Shown here: positions 25,102-34,914 of the stretch, one piece after another | How the letters are laid out: each line of letters begins with the position of its first letter | Numbering within the stretch: the first letter of the stretch is position 1 | Assembly: GCA_016765495.1 (NCBI GenBank) | Contig: JAESPV010000010.1 | Span: 46,624 to 100,000 of the forward strand | Direction of reading: 5' to 3' | Length of the DNA stretch: 53,377 bases | Source: Desulfocapsa sp. | GTDB lineage: Bacteria; Desulfobacterota; Desulfobulbia; Desulfobulbales; Desulfocapsaceae | Notes under the pieces: generated by a model | The model's database searches: none | What the model was told of the DNA's origin: nothing | What the model saw: only the letters and a program-made list of their open reading frames with translations | Program-made: the position numbers and the translations under genes

Positions 25102-26223
25102 ATGCTAGGCTGGTTTAAAAAGAAATTTTCAAAAAAAGAAGAGACTGCTGCCCCGGTTGAAGAGCTGCCGTTGGAACCAGCTGCAGAAGAGGAAGTCCTT
25201 GAACAACAGGCACCTGTCGAAGAAGTAGTCGCTGTGGAGGGAGCTGTTGCAGACGAAAAAGGATTGAAAACACCCGGGTTGGGATCAATGTTCCGACAGC
25301 TTTCCACACGCCTGAGCCTGACCAAGGAATCGCTGGTTTACCGTATAGACACCCTTTTTCTCGGAAAAAAAGAGATTGATGCAGATCTTTTTGACGAACT
25401 GGAGGAAATTCTGATCACTGCAGATCTAGGCATCAACACCACCATGGAAATACTTGATGATGCCAGAAAACGGGTCAAACGTGATGCGCTCTCCGATCCG
25501 AAAGAACTAAGAGCAGTACTGAAAGAACAGCTGCGCTCCTTTATTATCCAGTCAGACACGTCCGCAGAGCTTGTAATGCCTGATTCCGGGCCTTTTGTGA
25601 TCATGGTTGTAGGCGTTAATGGCGTTGGCAAAACCACCACAATTGGCAAAATAACCAACAAATTCAAGAAATCCGGGCAGTCCGTTCTACTCGTTGCCGC
25701 AGACACCTTTCGTGCTGCAGCAGTGGCTCAGCTCAAGATCTGGGGGGAACGTAATAACGTAAATGTTGTGCATCAACATGAAGGTGCTGATCCATCAGCT
25801 GTTGCCTTTGATGCCATAGATCAAGGTGTGGCAGGTAACTATGACGTAGTGATTGTGGACACAGCCGGAAGGCTTCATACTCAAGTTAATCTTATGGAGG
25901 AATTAAAGAAGATTAAACGGGTTATGGGAAAAAAACTTGCAGGTGCTCCTCATGAAATCCTACTGGTGCTCGATGCAACAACTGGGCAAAACGCCATTTC
26001 CCAGGCTAAACTATTTAATGAAACTGTGGGGATAACCGGCCTTGCTTTGACCAAACTTGATGGTACAGCCAAGGGCGGCATTGTTGCAAATATCTGCCGT
26101 GAGCTTGGTATCCCTATTCGTTTTATAGGTATTGGGGAACAAATCGACGATCTCCGCGATTTCGATCCCGATGAATTTATCGATGCTCTCTTTGGCGAAG
26201 ACAGTTACACAAACCAACAATAA
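25102..26223 (+). CDS. ftsY: signal recognition particle receptor FtsY
   Basis: SRP receptor GTPase that docks ribosome-SRP complexes at the membrane. Acidic, Glu-rich N-terminal A domain (residues 12-53) after a short basic amphipathic start [12 protein letters not shown], then the N domain and the G domain with [13 protein letters not shown] (about 171-183), [19 protein letters not shown]. The 373-residue length is normal. AAGGAA stands before the ATG. Heads a group with a DnaJ-like gene and an aminotransferase. Confidence 0.95.
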   Translation: MLGWFKKKFSKKEETAAPVEELPLEPAAEEEVLEQQAPVEEVVAVEGAVADEKGLKTPGLGSMFRQLSTRLSLTKESLVYRIDTLFLGKKEIDADLFDELEEILITADLGINTTMEILDDARKRVKRDALSDPKELRAVLKEQLRSFIIQSDTSAELVMPDSGPFVIMVVGVNGVGKTTTIGKITNKFKKSGQSVLLVAADTFRAAAVAQLKIWGERNNVNVVHQHEGADPSAVAFDAIDQGVAGNYDVVIVDTAGRLHTQVNLMEELKKIKRVMGKKLAGAPHEILLVLDATTGQNAISQAKLFNETVGITGLALTKLDGTAKGGIVANICRELGIPIRFIGIGEQIDDLRDFDPDEFIDALFGEDSYTNQQ

Positions 26224-26269
26224 GGAACGAGAACTAAATATCTTCAAGTTATTCAGTGTACGTCCCTAA
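26221..26269. repeat. short hairpin repeat, copy B
   Basis: Starts TAAGGAACGAGAAC, includes ATCTTCAAGTTATT and ends CGTCCCTAA, matching both ends and one inner block of the element at 13302-13368 but with a shorter middle. Begins within the ftsY stop codon. Confidence 0.45.
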
Positions 26270-26291
26270 ACATTTACAATAGTACAATAAC

Positions 26292-27125
26292 ATGCAATAC
26301 CAACGACACAAACAACCAGGATGCGGTGGTTGTATCCTTATTATTCTCCTTTTCAGCCTGCTCACCGGAGGATTTTCCGGCCTTTTCAATTTTCTTGGAT
26401 TCCTTCTTTATTCGGGCATCATTGCAATCCTGATTTTTATTGCAATTTTCTGGGGTTTCAGCTACTGGATCCAAAAGAAAGTCTCTACCTATGAAGCATC
26501 TCAAACTGAAAGCCACAACCGATTTGTGTGGCTGTTAGTTCAGATCCTGATTAATATTGCCAAAATTGATGGCGTTGTCAGTAAAGAAGAAATCTCCACC
26601 ATCCAGAATTTTTTCCAGCACAAGCTGCGTTACGACCAAACCAAGATGTACTGGGTGAAGGACCTGATAAAAGAAGCGGTTTCCTCCACGCAATCCATGG
26701 AAACACTTCTCCAGGAATTCCGCGACACCTTTGCCTACGAACCACGACTCATTCTTTTGGAACTGATTTATCAGGTTTTATACACTAATCCACAGGTACC
26801 TGAGGCAGAACTAAAATTAGCTCGAGATATTGCCAACTTCTTGGAAATTAAAGAGTATGACAAACGTACCATTGAAGCAAAATATAAATATGGGTACAGC
26901 GACCAACAACAAACATACAGCAGACCGGGAGGAATGGATCGGTATTATGCAGTACTTGGTCTTGAATCGGGTGCTGATGCTGTTGCCATAAAAAAAGCCC
27001 ATCGCAAGCTCAGCATGAAATATCACCCCGATAAGGTACAACATCTGGGTGAAGAGTTCCGTGCTGTTGCAGAAGAAAAAATGAAAGAAATCAACGCAGC
27101 ATATGACATTCTAAAGAAAAATTGA
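26292..27125 (+). CDS. DjlA-like membrane protein with TerB-like and J domains
   Basis: A 277-residue protein. Residues 1-18 are hydrophilic with CGGC, followed by two hydrophobic segments ([17 protein letters not shown] and [17 protein letters not shown]). Residues about 75-195 look like a TerB-type helical domain ([21 protein letters not shown]). A C-terminal J domain (214-277) carries the HPD tripeptide in KYHPDKV, which stimulates DnaK. The order membrane anchor - TerB - J is that of DjlA, with an extra N-terminal helix. Its TGA (27123-27125) is 29 bases before the aminotransferase start. Confidence 0.85.
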   Translation: MQYQRHKQPGCGGCILIILLFSLLTGGFSGLFNFLGFLLYSGIIAILIFIAIFWGFSYWIQKKVSTYEASQTESHNRFVWLLVQILINIAKIDGVVSKEEISTIQNFFQHKLRYDQTKMYWVKDLIKEAVSSTQSMETLLQEFRDTFAYEPRLILLELIYQVLYTNPQVPEAELKLARDIANFLEIKEYDKRTIEAKYKYGYSDQQQTYSRPGGMDRYYAVLGLESGADAVAIKKAHRKLSMKYHPDKVQHLGEEFRAVAEEKMKEINAAYDILKKN

Positions 27126-27154
27126 TATCACAAAACCATACAGGAGTTAAGCGA

Positions 27155-28360
27155 ATGACAATATCAACAAAAATGCGTAGTTTCTCTGAAAAGTCTTCCT
27201 GGATTCGTAAGATGTTCGAAGAGGGAGCTAAAATGAAAGCTCAATATGGTGCTGAAAATATTTTTGATTTCAGCCTCGGAAACCCCGATGTTCCGCCACC
27301 ACCGGAGTACAACAAAATCATTCAGGAAATCGTTAAAGACGAAACGCCCGGGGTGCATGCCTATATGCCAAACGGCGGCTACCCCTGGGTACGTGAAGCA
27401 CTGGCAGGCAAGATGTCGAAGGAACAGGGTGTTGATGTCTTTCACGGTGACATGCTTATGACCTGCGGCGCTGCAGGGGCTCTCAACATTGCTATGAAAG
27501 CACTGCTCAATCCCGGAGAAGAGGTGATCCTTCTTGCTCCCTATTTTGTGGAATACAACTTTTACGTGGATAACCACGGCGGAGTCAGTAAGGTTGTGCA
27601 GACGGATGCAGAGTTCAACCTTGATATGGCTGCCATCGAAGCCGCCATCACTAACAAGACAAAAGCAATAATTATCAACTCACCCAACAACCCCACTGGG
27701 CAGATTTACTCCCAGGAGTCACTCAACGAACTGGGCGCACTGCTGGACAAAAAGGGTGCAGAACTAAAAACCACCATTTTTCTGCTGGCCGACGAACCAT
27801 ACCGGAAAATAATCTTTGATAACAATGTTGTGGGTAGCGTTTTACAGTCTACCAGGAATTCCCTTGTTCTCTCCTCCTACTCCAAGGATCTTTCTCTGCC
27901 AGGTGAACGAATCGGTTACCTGGCCGTTCATCCTGACATTACAGACAAGGGAGCACTGCTCGATGCAATGACTCTTGCCAACCGAATTTTAGGATTTGTA
28001 AATGCTCCTGCACTGATGCAGCGCGTTGTTGCAGAGCTTCAGGATGTCAGCGTTGACAACTCTATCTATGAAAAAAGGCGCGGGACTTTTTGTAAAATTT
28101 TGCAGGATGCCGGTTTTGACTTCATTCCACCAAAAGGAGCTTTTTATGTCTTTCCAAAATCCCCAATTGAAGATGACGTAGAGTTCTGTGCAATTCTTCA
28201 AGAGGAAAAGATCCTGGCAGTTCCGGGACGTGGATTTGGAGCTCCTGGCTTTATCCGTCTGGCATTCTGTGTCGATGACTCGGTTATCGCCGGTTCTGCC
28301 AACGCCTTTAAACGGGCCATGGCCAAAGCAATAAACGGAGATAAAAACAAAGCCATATAA
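27155..28360 (+). CDS. class I/II pyridoxal-phosphate aminotransferase
   Basis: A 401-residue fold-type I aminotransferase, probably using aspartate, alanine or a related amino acid. The PLP lysine is in SSYSKDLSLPGERIGY; NSPNNPTGQ, LADEPYR and the C-terminal RLAFCVDD (substrate-carboxylate Arg) are the standard class I motifs. I chose the ATG at 27155, which has CAGGAG upstream; the frame extends to 27122 but would overlap the DnaJ-like gene. Substrate cannot be fixed from sequence alone. Confidence 0.85.
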   Translation: MTISTKMRSFSEKSSWIRKMFEEGAKMKAQYGAENIFDFSLGNPDVPPPPEYNKIIQEIVKDETPGVHAYMPNGGYPWVREALAGKMSKEQGVDVFHGDMLMTCGAAGALNIAMKALLNPGEEVILLAPYFVEYNFYVDNHGGVSKVVQTDAEFNLDMAAIEAAITNKTKAIIINSPNNPTGQIYSQESLNELGALLDKKGAELKTTIFLLADEPYRKIIFDNNVVGSVLQSTRNSLVLSSYSKDLSLPGERIGYLAVHPDITDKGALLDAMTLANRILGFVNAPALMQRVVAELQDVSVDNSIYEKRRGTFCKILQDAGFDFIPPKGAFYVFPKSPIEDDVEFCAILQEEKILAVPGRGFGAPGFIRLAFCVDDSVIAGSANAFKRAMAKAINGDKNKAI

Positions 28361-28429
28361 TTATACGAAGGCACCGGAGTTGGTGAGGATTGCACCGAGG
28401 AAGCAATGGGAGCCTGTCCCGTGGAATGC
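28361..28429 (+). pseudogene. remnant of a monocluster ferredoxin (C-terminal half)
   Basis: Directly after, and in frame with, the aminotransferase stop, the sequence reads YEGTGVGEDCTEEAMG followed by ACPVECIT. This is the C-terminal part of single-[4Fe-4S] ferredoxins of sulfate reducers (the final Cys of the cluster lies in CPVECI). There is no N-terminal CxxCxxC half and no start codon, and the frame goes on into a non-homologous hairpin. I interpret it as a deletion remnant. Confidence 0.5.
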
Positions 28430-28481
28430 ATTACCTGCGTGTACTGTTCTTCCGGAAACAAATCTCACGCAAATCGTATTG

Positions 28482-28532
28482 AAGACTCCCCTATTCCAGT
28501 ATTTTTTATACTCACTGGAATAGGGGAGTCTT
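28482..28532. repeat. 19-bp perfect inverted repeat (long hairpin)
   Basis: AAGACTCCCCTATTCCAGT and its exact complement around a 13-base loop that itself contains TTTTTT. No T-run follows either arm, so it differs from a standard terminator, though it may end the ftsY-aminotransferase transcript. Confidence 0.7.
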
Positions 28533-28570
28533 GCCAACAATAAGGTAAACCTGGCAAACAAAGAATTAGC

Positions 28571-28738
28571 ATGCGGAGAAAAGAAAAAGCTCTTGCCATC
28601 ATCATGGCACAGTACAGCAGTAAGGAATTTACATTCCCGCAAAAAATGATTCACGCAACCGCAGTAATCAAAGTTACCATAGAAAGTCTTACAGGCAAAC
28701 AATCACTTCCTGAACACCAGGAGGCAAACCATATCTGA
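28571..28738 (+). CDS. small hypothetical protein before tamA
   Basis: A 55-codon frame beginning MRRKEKALAIIMAQYSSKEF and ending HQEANHI, with protein-like composition and a helical pattern. It ends four bases before the tamA ATG and contains AGGAGG (28719-28724), 18 bases before that ATG. No family recognised and only a weak binding site of its own. Confidence 0.5.
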   Translation: MRRKEKALAIIMAQYSSKEFTFPQKMIHATAVIKVTIESLTGKQSLPEHQEANHI

Positions 28739-28742
28739 CACT

Positions 28743-30545
28743 ATGAAGCCTGTACTCTTCCCCTTAAAGAGACTCAAGCAACCATTCTTTTCATTATCCT
28801 TGACCGTCTGGCTCTCATTTATCCTGATTTTTTCCCTGCTGAGCTTTTCAGCCCTGGCAGCTGTTCCCCTTACAGTCCAACTAAGAGGTCTGGAAGATCC
28901 ATACCGGAAAAATGTCCTTCTTTTTCTTGAAATAAACAAGATGAAAGAGGACAAAGATCTCACTGAACGCTGGATCAAACGACTACACAAACAGGCTCCT
29001 GATGAAATCAGGGAAGCCCTGCAGCCCTACGGCTATTACATTCCGAAAATCCAGACTGACCTGGTTGAACTAGAGGGGAAATGGCTGGCCACATACACAG
29101 TAGACATTGGAACACCGGTAACTATCAACGATAGAAACATTCAATGGTCAGGAGAAGGAAGTGATCAACCTGTGTTTCAACGGAGCATCGAAAACTACCA
29201 CAAAAATGCAGGCAACATTCTAATCCATGCCGATTATGAAACAGCAAAAAATACCTTTATGAACATGGCCCTTTCCAATGGATACCCAAGGGCAAAATTC
29301 ATCAAAAGTGAATGGCTGATTGATATTGAGAAAAACAGCGCCGACCTGACACTCCATATGGACACCGGCCCTCTATACTACTTTGGAGATATCACTTTTA
29401 AACAGGATTTTCTTGATCCGGATCTACTTGAAAAATACATTACCTTAGAAAAAGGCACTCCCTATTCCCATGATGCCTTACTCGAATTTCAACAGAACCT
29501 GATAGCAAGTAATTATGCAAAAGAAGTCACCATTACCCCTCTATTCAAGGAAACTGTGGACCAGCAACTGCCTTTACATGTTATTATGAGGGCGATCTCC
29601 CCACATAAATTTATATTTGGCATAGGATATGATTCTGATACCGGGATACGTGGTTCAGCACGATGGGACAATCGCCTGCTCAACCGCCATGGTCACCATT
29701 CTGAAGTACTTATGAAACTTGCTCAAAAAGAAGGAGTTCTACGGGCTCAATACAATATTCCCGTTATAAAACCTCTTACTGACCGATGGGTCTCAACCAC
29801 CAGCTATGAGTATGAAGAAACTCCCGACACAAGAAGCACCACCCTGGAAATGGAAACAGCTTTTGTCCGAAGAAACCTCACAGACACTCTTTTTTATAAG
29901 GGTTTTCTCCTGGCCTCAAATGAACAGTTCACCATCGAGCATGAGCCGGATGAAGCCACCCTCCTTTTCAGTGCTGGTGGAACTTTTCGTTTTTCAGACA
30001 CAGAAGCTTCAATGTTCCCTCAACATGGTCATCTTCTATTTGCAGATCTTCGTGGATCAGCAGAAGCACTGTTGTCAGACACATCATACACCCGCCTGCA
30101 CCTTAAGGGGCGGTACATGTTCGGGGTAGGGGGAAATGGGCGTATTGATTCGCGCCTGGAAATAGGCACCACCTGGGTTGACAATTTTGCCATTTACCCG
30201 ACCTCCCTTAGATTCTTTACCGGTGGTGATAACTCAGTTCGTGGCTATGCCTATGAATCCTTGGGATCTGTGAACGAGAATGGTGTTAGAGTTGGCAATA
30301 AACATGTATTGTCGGGAAGTTTTGAATATGATCACAGGGTTGCTGAAAAATGGGTCATCGCAGCTTTTGTTGATGCGGGAAATGCATACAATGATGAGCT
30401 GGACAAACTCTACATTGGCAGCGGTGCCGGGTTTCGCTGGCTCGCGCCCTTTGGCTCACTCCGTATTGATATAGCCTACCCTGTTAGCGAGAATCCGGAG
30501 ATCGATGACTGGAGAATTCATGTTGGTTTTGGAGCAACGCTATGA
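28743..30545 (+). CDS. tamA: TamA, Omp85-family outer membrane assembly factor
   Basis: A 600-residue Omp85 protein of the TAM complex, which inserts autotransporters and other beta-barrel proteins in the outer membrane. Signal peptide to about residue 39 (FILIFSLLSFSALAA), POTRA repeats from about 45 to 280 (including TGPLYYFGDITF, a typical POTRA strand), then a 16-strand-type barrel with the conserved GGDNSVRGY and C-terminal RIDIAYP...HVGFGATL. Its stop overlaps the tamB ATG (ATGA at 30542-30545), as usual for this pair. Confidence 0.92.
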   Translation: MKPVLFPLKRLKQPFFSLSLTVWLSFILIFSLLSFSALAAVPLTVQLRGLEDPYRKNVLLFLEINKMKEDKDLTERWIKRLHKQAPDEIREALQPYGYYIPKIQTDLVELEGKWLATYTVDIGTPVTINDRNIQWSGEGSDQPVFQRSIENYHKNAGNILIHADYETAKNTFMNMALSNGYPRAKFIKSEWLIDIEKNSADLTLHMDTGPLYYFGDITFKQDFLDPDLLEKYITLEKGTPYSHDALLEFQQNLIASNYAKEVTITPLFKETVDQQLPLHVIMRAISPHKFIFGIGYDSDTGIRGSARWDNRLLNRHGHHSEVLMKLAQKEGVLRAQYNIPVIKPLTDRWVSTTSYEYEETPDTRSTTLEMETAFVRRNLTDTLFYKGFLLASNEQFTIEHEPDEATLLFSAGGTFRFSDTEASMFPQHGHLLFADLRGSAEALLSDTSYTRLHLKGRYMFGVGGNGRIDSRLEIGTTWVDNFAIYPTSLRFFTGGDNSVRGYAYESLGSVNENGVRVGNKHVLSGSFEYDHRVAEKWVIAAFVDAGNAYNDELDKLYIGSGAGFRWLAPFGSLRIDIAYPVSENPEIDDWRIHVGFGATL

Positions 30546-33500
30546 AGAAAACTCTTATTTACATAGCGATGGCCTTCTTAAGCCTTCTTTTACTGATAAT
30601 CTCCGGTTCCTTCTATCTACTTGGCACAGAAAGTGGTGCACAATTCAGTATCGCCCAGACAGAAAAGCTGCTCAATGGCAGCCTGCATATTGGATCAACA
30701 AAAGGTAAGGTACTTGACCGCCTTGAACTCAGTGATATTCTCTTTAAAAACTCTGCTGGGATAACAAAAATCGGTCACCTGGTATTGGACTGGAAAACAA
30801 CAGATCTATTCAATCTTCATCTCAATATCCTGGAGTTTACAGCAGATGATCTCTCATACACTGTTTTTCCACAGGAAAATGCTCCTGCCCCTCAAAAAGA
30901 AGATCCACTAACACTACCGGAGCTGAACCTTCCCGTTAAAATCACTCTTGAAAAACTTACTCTTAACAATTTTCTTTTTTACTCTTCTCCTGATACCGAC
31001 GCAATTGCAGTTCACAAAGCAGAGCTAAACCTGTCATGGAATACAAATGGCATAAACATTCAAAAGCTCTCGATTCGCCTGGATGAAGCCGACCTTCAAG
31101 CCGTGGGAAAACTCAATCCAGTTGGCAACTACCCATTTCAGCTTACAACAGCAATCAAAACCCTGACTCCCGCTCTCCCATCTCTTGTAATTGATGGAAT
31201 ATATTCGGGTGATCTGCAAACGATAAAAGTGCAGCAAAAAATCAGTGGTGACATCACAGCTCAGTTGGATATGACAACCCACCAGATTCTGAATGAACTC
31301 ACCTGGAAGGGAGATATGGAAATCACTGAACTGCGCCCTGCCACTTTTTCCCCTGGCACTCCAGGTATTGTAAGCGGATCCCTTGCAAGTAATGGCAATC
31401 TGCAACAGGCAGAAGTCACGTCCAACCTTCACATTCGTGATAAGAAATCTGCAGAATTTAACTGGGACGCAGATCTCGTTATGCAGGCAAATCTTGAAAG
31501 TCTGCTGTTTGACATCAGAAAACTCACTTTAAAACATGCAGAAACAAACGCTCATGTTAAACTCACCGGAACCGCCAGCACTGAACAGAATCTTGATCTT
31601 CTGCTGAACTGGCAAGATCTACAATGGCCCGTTAAAGGTGATGCCGACTATGAATCGTCTAAAGGAGAAGCAATACTCAAAGGAACTCCTGATACCTTCC
31701 ACTTACTGTTAACTGCTGCAATAGCAGGAAGTCAGATTCCTGAAGGAACTATCCGACTAAACACCGATGGTAATACAAAAAGTGTTGAGAATCTTCTGCT
31801 CACCCTAGACCTTCTTGATGGAACGGCTGAGCTACAGGGTGACGTGCAATGGTCTCCTGTGGTCAAATGGGATTTAAGCACCGAGGCGAAACATATCAAT
31901 CCCGGAAAACACTATCCCGACTGGCCGGGAAAACTTAACTGGCTGATTCATACCGATGGCAGTATTGCAGAAAATGGTGCTACCGGCAACGCTACAATAG
32001 AAAGTCTCACAGGGAATGTACGAGAGCTTCCCATTAGTGGAACCGGTAAACTTGTCATGCAGCCTGGTGAGTTCCACATCCATAATCTTCAATTAAAATC
32101 CGGAAGTGCAGTTATCACTGCCCAGGGAAATCTTGGTGAAAAATCCAATCTTCAGTGGAAGATAGATGTTACTGATGTTTCCGACCTGATTCCCGGTGCT
32201 GAAGGCCAACTAAAAGCTACGGGTTCTGTACAGGAAAAAATGACAATGCCGCTCGTTACTCTTAATTGTTCAGGATCTTCCATAAGCTATTCCGATCTCA
32301 ACCTGGAGCAGATCGACGCTGACGTAACACTTGATCTTAGCTGGAACACTCCTTTCTCCCTGGATCTTGAAGCTGCAAATCTGCAATCCGGTGAAACCCT
32401 GATCAAAACTATTGCCGCAAAAGGGGCTGGTACCAGAGAAAAGCATACCTTCCACCTCAAGGCAAGCCATGATATGGCAGATATCATCCTCAACCTGAAC
32501 GGTGGTTATATGGAAGAGGAATGGCAGGGCTTTCTTGATACTTTTGACATTATTTCCACTGATTTCGGAACATGGCAGTTAAGGGATAAAAAACCGTCAA
32601 CGCTCAAGGCCACTGCTTCTTCCGCAACATTGGACACGCTCTGTCTCAGCAGGGAAAATTCGTTTCTCTGCCTTAAGGGCTCATGGAACAAAGAAAGCAA
32701 TACCAGTAAGGGAGATGTTCAGATAAATGAAATACCTCTAACGTGGTTTGCCCCCTGGTTTCCGGAAACACTGGAAGAACTGACGGGACTCTTCTCCGCA
32801 AAAGCAACTGCAACAATGCAGGAAACACTGAAAGCAGATGTTGCTGCTGAGATAACACCGGGCAACATCAAGTATATCACAGAGAAAAAGACCGGCACAC
32901 TGCCCCACGAGGGAATGAAACTCGACCTGAAAATAGTTGACGAAACACTTGATGCGGACTTTCTTCTCAGTGTCGATTCAAATATCTTCAGTGGCAAAAT
33001 ACAATCACCCGATCTTCTGCAAAAAGACATCGGAAGCAAGGCAAAACTTTATGGTGAAATCTTTGTGGATGCCAAAAAGTTTGATCTGGTTGAAGCACTC
33101 ATCCCTGATGTGACGGATTTGGATGGTATAATTGATCTGGATTTCAAAATTCTTGGCACCATTGCAGAACCTGACATCAGCGGAAAAGGCCAAGTGAACA
33201 TTGCTCATATGCTCATCCCACTGGCAGGGCTTGACCTGACGGGCACCACACTCAATATCCTGGCAGACAACCAAGAAGTAACAGTAAAAGGAAAACTCAT
33301 CTCTCCTGAAGGAGACATGGTGCTGGATGGCACTGTAAGCCTGGACAGTGCAAAAAAGTTTCCAGCACGCTTCACCCTTAAAGCCGACAACTTCAGATTG
33401 ATACACCTTCCGGAAATAGAAGTGTTTTTTTCATCAGATATACTCTTTGAAAAGAAGGATGGCCTTATGAACCTCACTGGAGAGGCAACTATTCCAAAAG

Positions 33501-34210
33501 CAGACATACTGCTCCGGGAACTGCCACCGGGAAGCCAGTCGGTATCACCTGATATGATAATTGTTCAGGAACAAACGGAAGAAGAGCCCAAATCCCCTTT
33601 CCGCATGCTGCTTAAAATAACATTGGGAGACAATGTCCACTTTGCAGGCTTTGGACTAAATGCCTTTGTTGACGGTCAATTAACCATACTCTCGGAACCG
33701 GAGGAGCAGATTATGGGCAGCGGTGCTTTTCATATCAAACAGGGAAGTTTCCGAGCCTATGGCCAGGATCTTGATATCGAAACCGGGGTAATTTCCTTCC
33801 CTGGCGGTCCTTTAAGCCAGCCGGGAATCAACCTTCGGGCAACACGAACCGTCGGTGATGTTGTGGCAGGCATCTACGCCATTGGACCTGCCCGCAAACC
33901 CAGATTAACGACATTTTCAAATCCACCCATGTCCGAAAGCCATGTGATTTCTTATCTCCTCACCGGTTCCTCACCAGCTGATGAAGAAAAAGGCGCCAAA
34001 CTCTCCGTTGGACGCCAGATTAACAGCAAACTCTCGGTATCAGTGGGCACCGATGTGAAAACAGGCGACAGTGAATTTATCACCCGTTACCGACTAAGCC
34101 GCAAGATACATGTGCAGACCACAACCGGATCAAACAGTAATGCAGCAGATATCTTCTACACCATTGAGCTGGAAAATGATGATATTAAAGTGCCAGGAAT
34201 AATGCCTTAG
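30542..34210 (+). CDS. tamB: TamB, inner-membrane-anchored periplasm-spanning protein
   Basis: A 1222-residue AsmA-like protein. One N-terminal helix (LIYIAMAFLSLLLLIISGSFYLL) anchors it in the inner membrane; the rest is a long beta-helical stretch rich in alternating hydrophobic residues, ending in the conserved DUF490 domain (GVISFPGGPLSQPGINLRATR, then SHVISYLLTG and a C-terminal LEND segment). TamB bridges to TamA and is also implicated in phospholipid transport. The length is in the normal range. Confidence 0.92.
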   Translation: MKKTLIYIAMAFLSLLLLIISGSFYLLGTESGAQFSIAQTEKLLNGSLHIGSTKGKVLDRLELSDILFKNSAGITKIGHLVLDWKTTDLFNLHLNILEFTADDLSYTVFPQENAPAPQKEDPLTLPELNLPVKITLEKLTLNNFLFYSSPDTDAIAVHKAELNLSWNTNGINIQKLSIRLDEADLQAVGKLNPVGNYPFQLTTAIKTLTPALPSLVIDGIYSGDLQTIKVQQKISGDITAQLDMTTHQILNELTWKGDMEITELRPATFSPGTPGIVSGSLASNGNLQQAEVTSNLHIRDKKSAEFNWDADLVMQANLESLLFDIRKLTLKHAETNAHVKLTGTASTEQNLDLLLNWQDLQWPVKGDADYESSKGEAILKGTPDTFHLLLTAAIAGSQIPEGTIRLNTDGNTKSVENLLLTLDLLDGTAELQGDVQWSPVVKWDLSTEAKHINPGKHYPDWPGKLNWLIHTDGSIAENGATGNATIESLTGNVRELPISGTGKLVMQPGEFHIHNLQLKSGSAVITAQGNLGEKSNLQWKIDVTDVSDLIPGAEGQLKATGSVQEKMTMPLVTLNCSGSSISYSDLNLEQIDADVTLDLSWNTPFSLDLEAANLQSGETLIKTIAAKGAGTREKHTFHLKASHDMADIILNLNGGYMEEEWQGFLDTFDIISTDFGTWQLRDKKPSTLKATASSATLDTLCLSRENSFLCLKGSWNKESNTSKGDVQINEIPLTWFAPWFPETLEELTGLFSAKATATMQETLKADVAAEITPGNIKYITEKKTGTLPHEGMKLDLKIVDETLDADFLLSVDSNIFSGKIQSPDLLQKDIGSKAKLYGEIFVDAKKFDLVEALIPDVTDLDGIIDLDFKILGTIAEPDISGKGQVNIAHMLIPLAGLDLTGTTLNILADNQEVTVKGKLISPEGDMVLDGTVSLDSAKKFPARFTLKADNFRLIHLPEIEVFFSSDILFEKKDGLMNLTGEATIPKADILLRELPPGSQSVSPDMIIVQEQTEEEPKSPFRMLLKITLGDNVHFAGFGLNAFVDGQLTILSEPEEQIMGSGAFHIKQGSFRAYGQDLDIETGVISFPGGPLSQPGINLRATRTVGDVVAGIYAIGPARKPRLTTFSNPPMSESHVISYLLTGSSPADEEKGAKLSVGRQINSKLSVSVGTDVKTGDSEFITRYRLSRKIHVQTTTGSNSNAADIFYTIELENDDIKVPGIMP

Positions 34211-34414
34211 GAATTATCAAACACAAGTGATGGCTGAAATATAACCGCGAGCCACTCCTGACGTTGATACTATAAAGCAGTATCACAAGAAGTATGAATA
34301 ATAAGCCTCGCAAAATATTGGAGACTATCTCCAAGCCTCAACAAACGGGTAAGCGATACGCTCAGTCAGGTACTACATTCACATTAATTGAGCCTTGGAG
34401 CTCGCATACACACC

Positions 34415-34804
34415 CTAAGGCTTACAGTTGTCTGTATATATAGGAATTGCCGCTCTCAGGTCATCAATGGCCACCATCGTCACTGTAGCCTCTGTCACCT
34501 GATGTTCCTCACCGGTGCACCGCGGACGGGCAAACACATCAATATGAATTTGCATGGAACTTCTTCCAATTTTTAAGGTTTTACACCAGAGACTTACAAC
34601 ATCACCCACATGAACAGGACGATGGAACTGAACGGAATCCATACTCACAGTAACATAGCGGTGAGGAGCCTGACGCTGTGCCTCAACTGCTGCTGCCTCA
34701 TCAATCATGGAAAGAAGAATGCCTCCAAAAATATCACCGTCGGGGTTGGTGTGTTTAGGGAGCATAACAAGACGAATGGAAGGTTCCTTAGAATGTTTTT
34801 TCAT
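34415..34804 (-). CDS. hotdog-fold acyl-CoA thioesterase (YciA-like)
   Basis: A 129-residue thioesterase. Family motifs: HTNPDGDIFGGILLSMIDEAAA, where the Asp acts in catalysis, VSMDSVQFHRPVHVGDVV and the EATVTMVAID strand. Probably a hexameric cytoplasmic acyl-CoA hydrolase. Converges with tamB across a 204-bp gap (34211-34414) that holds two short hairpins (34265-34286 and near 34319) but no gene. Confidence 0.88.
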   Translation of the reverse strand: MKKHSKEPSIRLVMLPKHTNPDGDIFGGILLSMIDEAAAVEAQRQAPHRYVTVSMDSVQFHRPVHVGDVVSLWCKTLKIGRSSMQIHIDVFARPRCTGEEHQVTEATVTMVAIDDLRAAIPIYTDNCKP

Positions 34805-34914
34805 GGTAGTATTCGACTATAGTGTTAACAACATATTTTCATACTTCAATTTAATTGTATTCCGTCATTCTTTTACGATAGCAGAATACTAACCTTTTCT
34901 CCATAGGATTTCAC

